A DNA stretch of 55,456 nucleotides, taken from assembly GCA_023228295.1 (NCBI GenBank), contig JALOBP010000007.1:1-55456 (forward strand), given 5' to 3'. Shown piece by piece: positions 54,187 to 55,456 of the stretch (the first letter of the stretch is position 1; the number at the start of each line of letters is the position of its first letter). Source of the DNA: Methanoregula sp. Lineage in GTDB: Archaea; Halobacteriota; Methanomicrobia; Methanomicrobiales; Methanospirillaceae. Below the pieces are notes generated by a model. The model was not told the DNA's origin, searched no databases, and saw only the letters and a program-made list of their open reading frames with translations. The position numbers and the translations under genes are program-made.

Positions 54187-55456
54187 ATGAAGCCACGGCC
54201 AAAAGCAGACCTGAAAACCATCGCGTGGGAAGCCATGAAGAAGTGGGACTTCCGGCCCCAGTTCCCCATGACCGTCAGACTGGAGATGGACGCACTGGGT
54301 GACGGGCTCCCAAAAGCCCTGCCAAAAGACACCCGCGACCTCCGCAATCTCCTCTGGTCCTCCATCGACAACTTCGACTCAGAAGACCTCGACCAGATCG
54401 AGTACTGCGAGAAAGGGGAGCGGGGCGAGATAAAGGTCTGGGTCGCCATCGCGGACGTGGACATATTTGTGCCAAAGGACTCAAAGACCGACCGTCACGC
54501 GATCCACAACGGGACTTCCGTGTATCTCGGCGTTGTCACCTTCCCGATGCTGCCGGACAAGCTCAGTAAAGGCATCTCCTCGCTCCTCCCGGGCGTTGAC
54601 CGGCTCGCGATGGTGATGGAGTACACGGTTTTCCCGAACGGAGATACAGAGCCCGGGGAGATCTACCGGGCCATCGTGCATAACAAGGCCAAGCTCGTGT
54701 ACGAGGAAGTCGGCAACTGGCTCGAAGGCAAAGGGCCGATCCCGGAAACGATTGAAAACACCCCGGGTCTCAAAGAGCAGGTGCTCCTCCAGAACAAGGC
54801 AGCACAGCAGATGAACGCATTCAGGATGGAACGGGGGGCGCTCGACCTCGACACGCTGGAGGCGAGCGCGATTGTCAAGGATGAGAAAGTGCTCGACATC
54901 GTGGTCCAGCAGAAGAACATGGCCAGGAGCATCATCGAGGAGTTCATGGTGGCGGCGAATGGGGTTATGGTCGCGTTTCTCGCAAAGGCCGGTGTGCCCA
55001 TGGTCCAGCGGGTGGTGCGGGTCCCCAAGTACTGGGACGAGATCGTCCTCCTTGCCACAACCTATGGCGAACACCTGCCGGATGTACCAGATGCAAAAGC
55101 GCTCTCCCTCTTCCTCACCCGCCAGCACGTGAAGGATCCCGAGCGGTTCCCCGACCTCTCGCTCACGGTCGTCAAACTCCTCGGGCCCGGCGAGTATATG
55201 TGCCTCGAGCCCGGCCAGCCGCCCACGGGCCACTTCTCGCTTGCGGTCATGGACTACACCCACTCCACCGCACCGAACCGGCGCTACCCCGACATCATCA
55301 ACCAGCGGATCCTAAAAAGCGTGCTGGACTGGAAGGAGTGCCCGTATTCCGTGCAGGACTTAATCGATCTCACCGCATGGCTCTCTGACCGCGAAAAGGC
55401 ATCCAAGAAAGTCGAGCGGTTCATGCGCAAGGCAGCGGCGGCCGAACTCCTCGCTG
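54187..55456 (+). CDS. RNB-domain ribonuclease (RNase II/R family), 3' end outside window
   Basis: 423 residues are visible; the frame runs off the window. After a short N-terminal region (1-60) the RNB domain begins. Its catalytic loop reads SSIDNFDSEDLDQIEY, with Asp at the places equivalent to three of the four usual RNase II Asp residues and Gln at the fourth. TAPNRRYPDIINQR near residue 365 corresponds to the usual TxPIRRYxDL motif. It should degrade RNA 3' to 5', but the changed residue makes activity less certain. There is no clear ribosome site. Confidence 0.88.
   Translation, partial: MKPRPKADLKTIAWEAMKKWDFRPQFPMTVRLEMDALGDGLPKALPKDTRDLRNLLWSSIDNFDSEDLDQIEYCEKGERGEIKVWVAIADVDIFVPKDSKTDRHAIHNGTSVYLGVVTFPMLPDKLSKGISSLLPGVDRLAMVMEYTVFPNGDTEPGEIYRAIVHNKAKLVYEEVGNWLEGKGPIPETIENTPGLKEQVLLQNKAAQQMNAFRMERGALDLDTLEASAIVKDEKVLDIVVQQKNMARSIIEEFMVAANGVMVAFLAKAGVPMVQRVVRVPKYWDEIVLLATTYGEHLPDVPDAKALSLFLTRQHVKDPERFPDLSLTVVKLLGPGEYMCLEPGQPPTGHFSLAVMDYTHSTAPNRRYPDIINQRILKSVLDWKECPYSVQDLIDLTAWLSDREKASKKVERFMRKAAAAELLA

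Noticed and set aside
1..55456. tRNA, rRNA or CRISPR array
   Set aside because: No tRNA arm patterns, rRNA blocks or regularly spaced repeats were seen by eye in the gene-free gaps.

Overview
The window looks like chromosomal DNA of a methanogenic archaeon, most likely a Methanomicrobiales member of the Methanoregula type. This is inferred from the archaeal-type PEP carboxylase, class III (pilin-like) signal peptides, the AbrB-PhoU regulator, PAS/histidine kinases with archaeal H-boxes, TATA promoters and T-tract terminators. No methanogenesis gene lies in the window, so the taxonomic call is an inference.

Layout. Positions 1-4.6 kb carry the 3' part of a P-type H+-ATPase gene and a CLC chloride transporter with CBS domains. 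Positions 4.8-12.3 kb hold two PAS histidine kinases, a frameshifted pseudogene, a dispersed repeat, and small membrane or zinc-ribbon proteins. Positions 12.5-19.9 kb hold a 4Fe-4S protein, a second copy of the dispersed repeat, a pilin-like protein, an exonuclease III, a pilus-type secretion ATPase and two lipoproteins. Positions 20.2-26.8 kb hold a PKD surface protein and the first phosphate ABC cluster (pstA with a giant extension, pstC, pstS with a pilin signal, no pstB). Positions 27-33.1 kb hold small membrane proteins, a FlaH/KaiC-like protein, a PHP phosphoesterase, two TadC/FlaJ-like pilus membrane proteins and two small unknown genes. Positions 33.2-39.8 kb carry a complete second pst operon (pstS, fused pstCA, pstB, phoU and two ArsC-like phosphatases) divergent from an AbrB-PhoU regulator. 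Positions 40.3-47.2 kb hold a TPR protein, a short TnpB-like RuvC nuclease, a zinc-ribbon protein, a histidine kinase lacking its phospho-acceptor His, and a DUF47-Pit pair, which is a third phosphate uptake system. Positions 47.3-51.1 kb hold two long direct repeats bracketing a lipoprotein, a secreted Cys-rich protein and a membrane-anchored winged-helix protein. Positions 51.1-55.5 kb hold a methyltransferase, a small unknown gene (intact paralog of the pseudogene), PEP carboxylase and an RNB-family ribonuclease running off the end.

Themes. Phosphate acquisition dominates: two Pst systems and one Pit system lie within about 25 kb. The first Pst cluster is the most unusual part of the window. 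Its substrate-binding protein starts with a type IV pilin N-terminus, its permease carries about 490 extra residues including an outside domain, and it sits between genes for a pilus-type ATPase and two pilus-type membrane proteins, one of which has an added Ig-like domain. A surface-assembled binding-protein structure, comparable in principle to the Sulfolobus bindosome, is a testable idea. The short TnpB-like nuclease without an N-terminal recognition domain, the kinase without its His, and two non-coding repeat families are the other items of interest.
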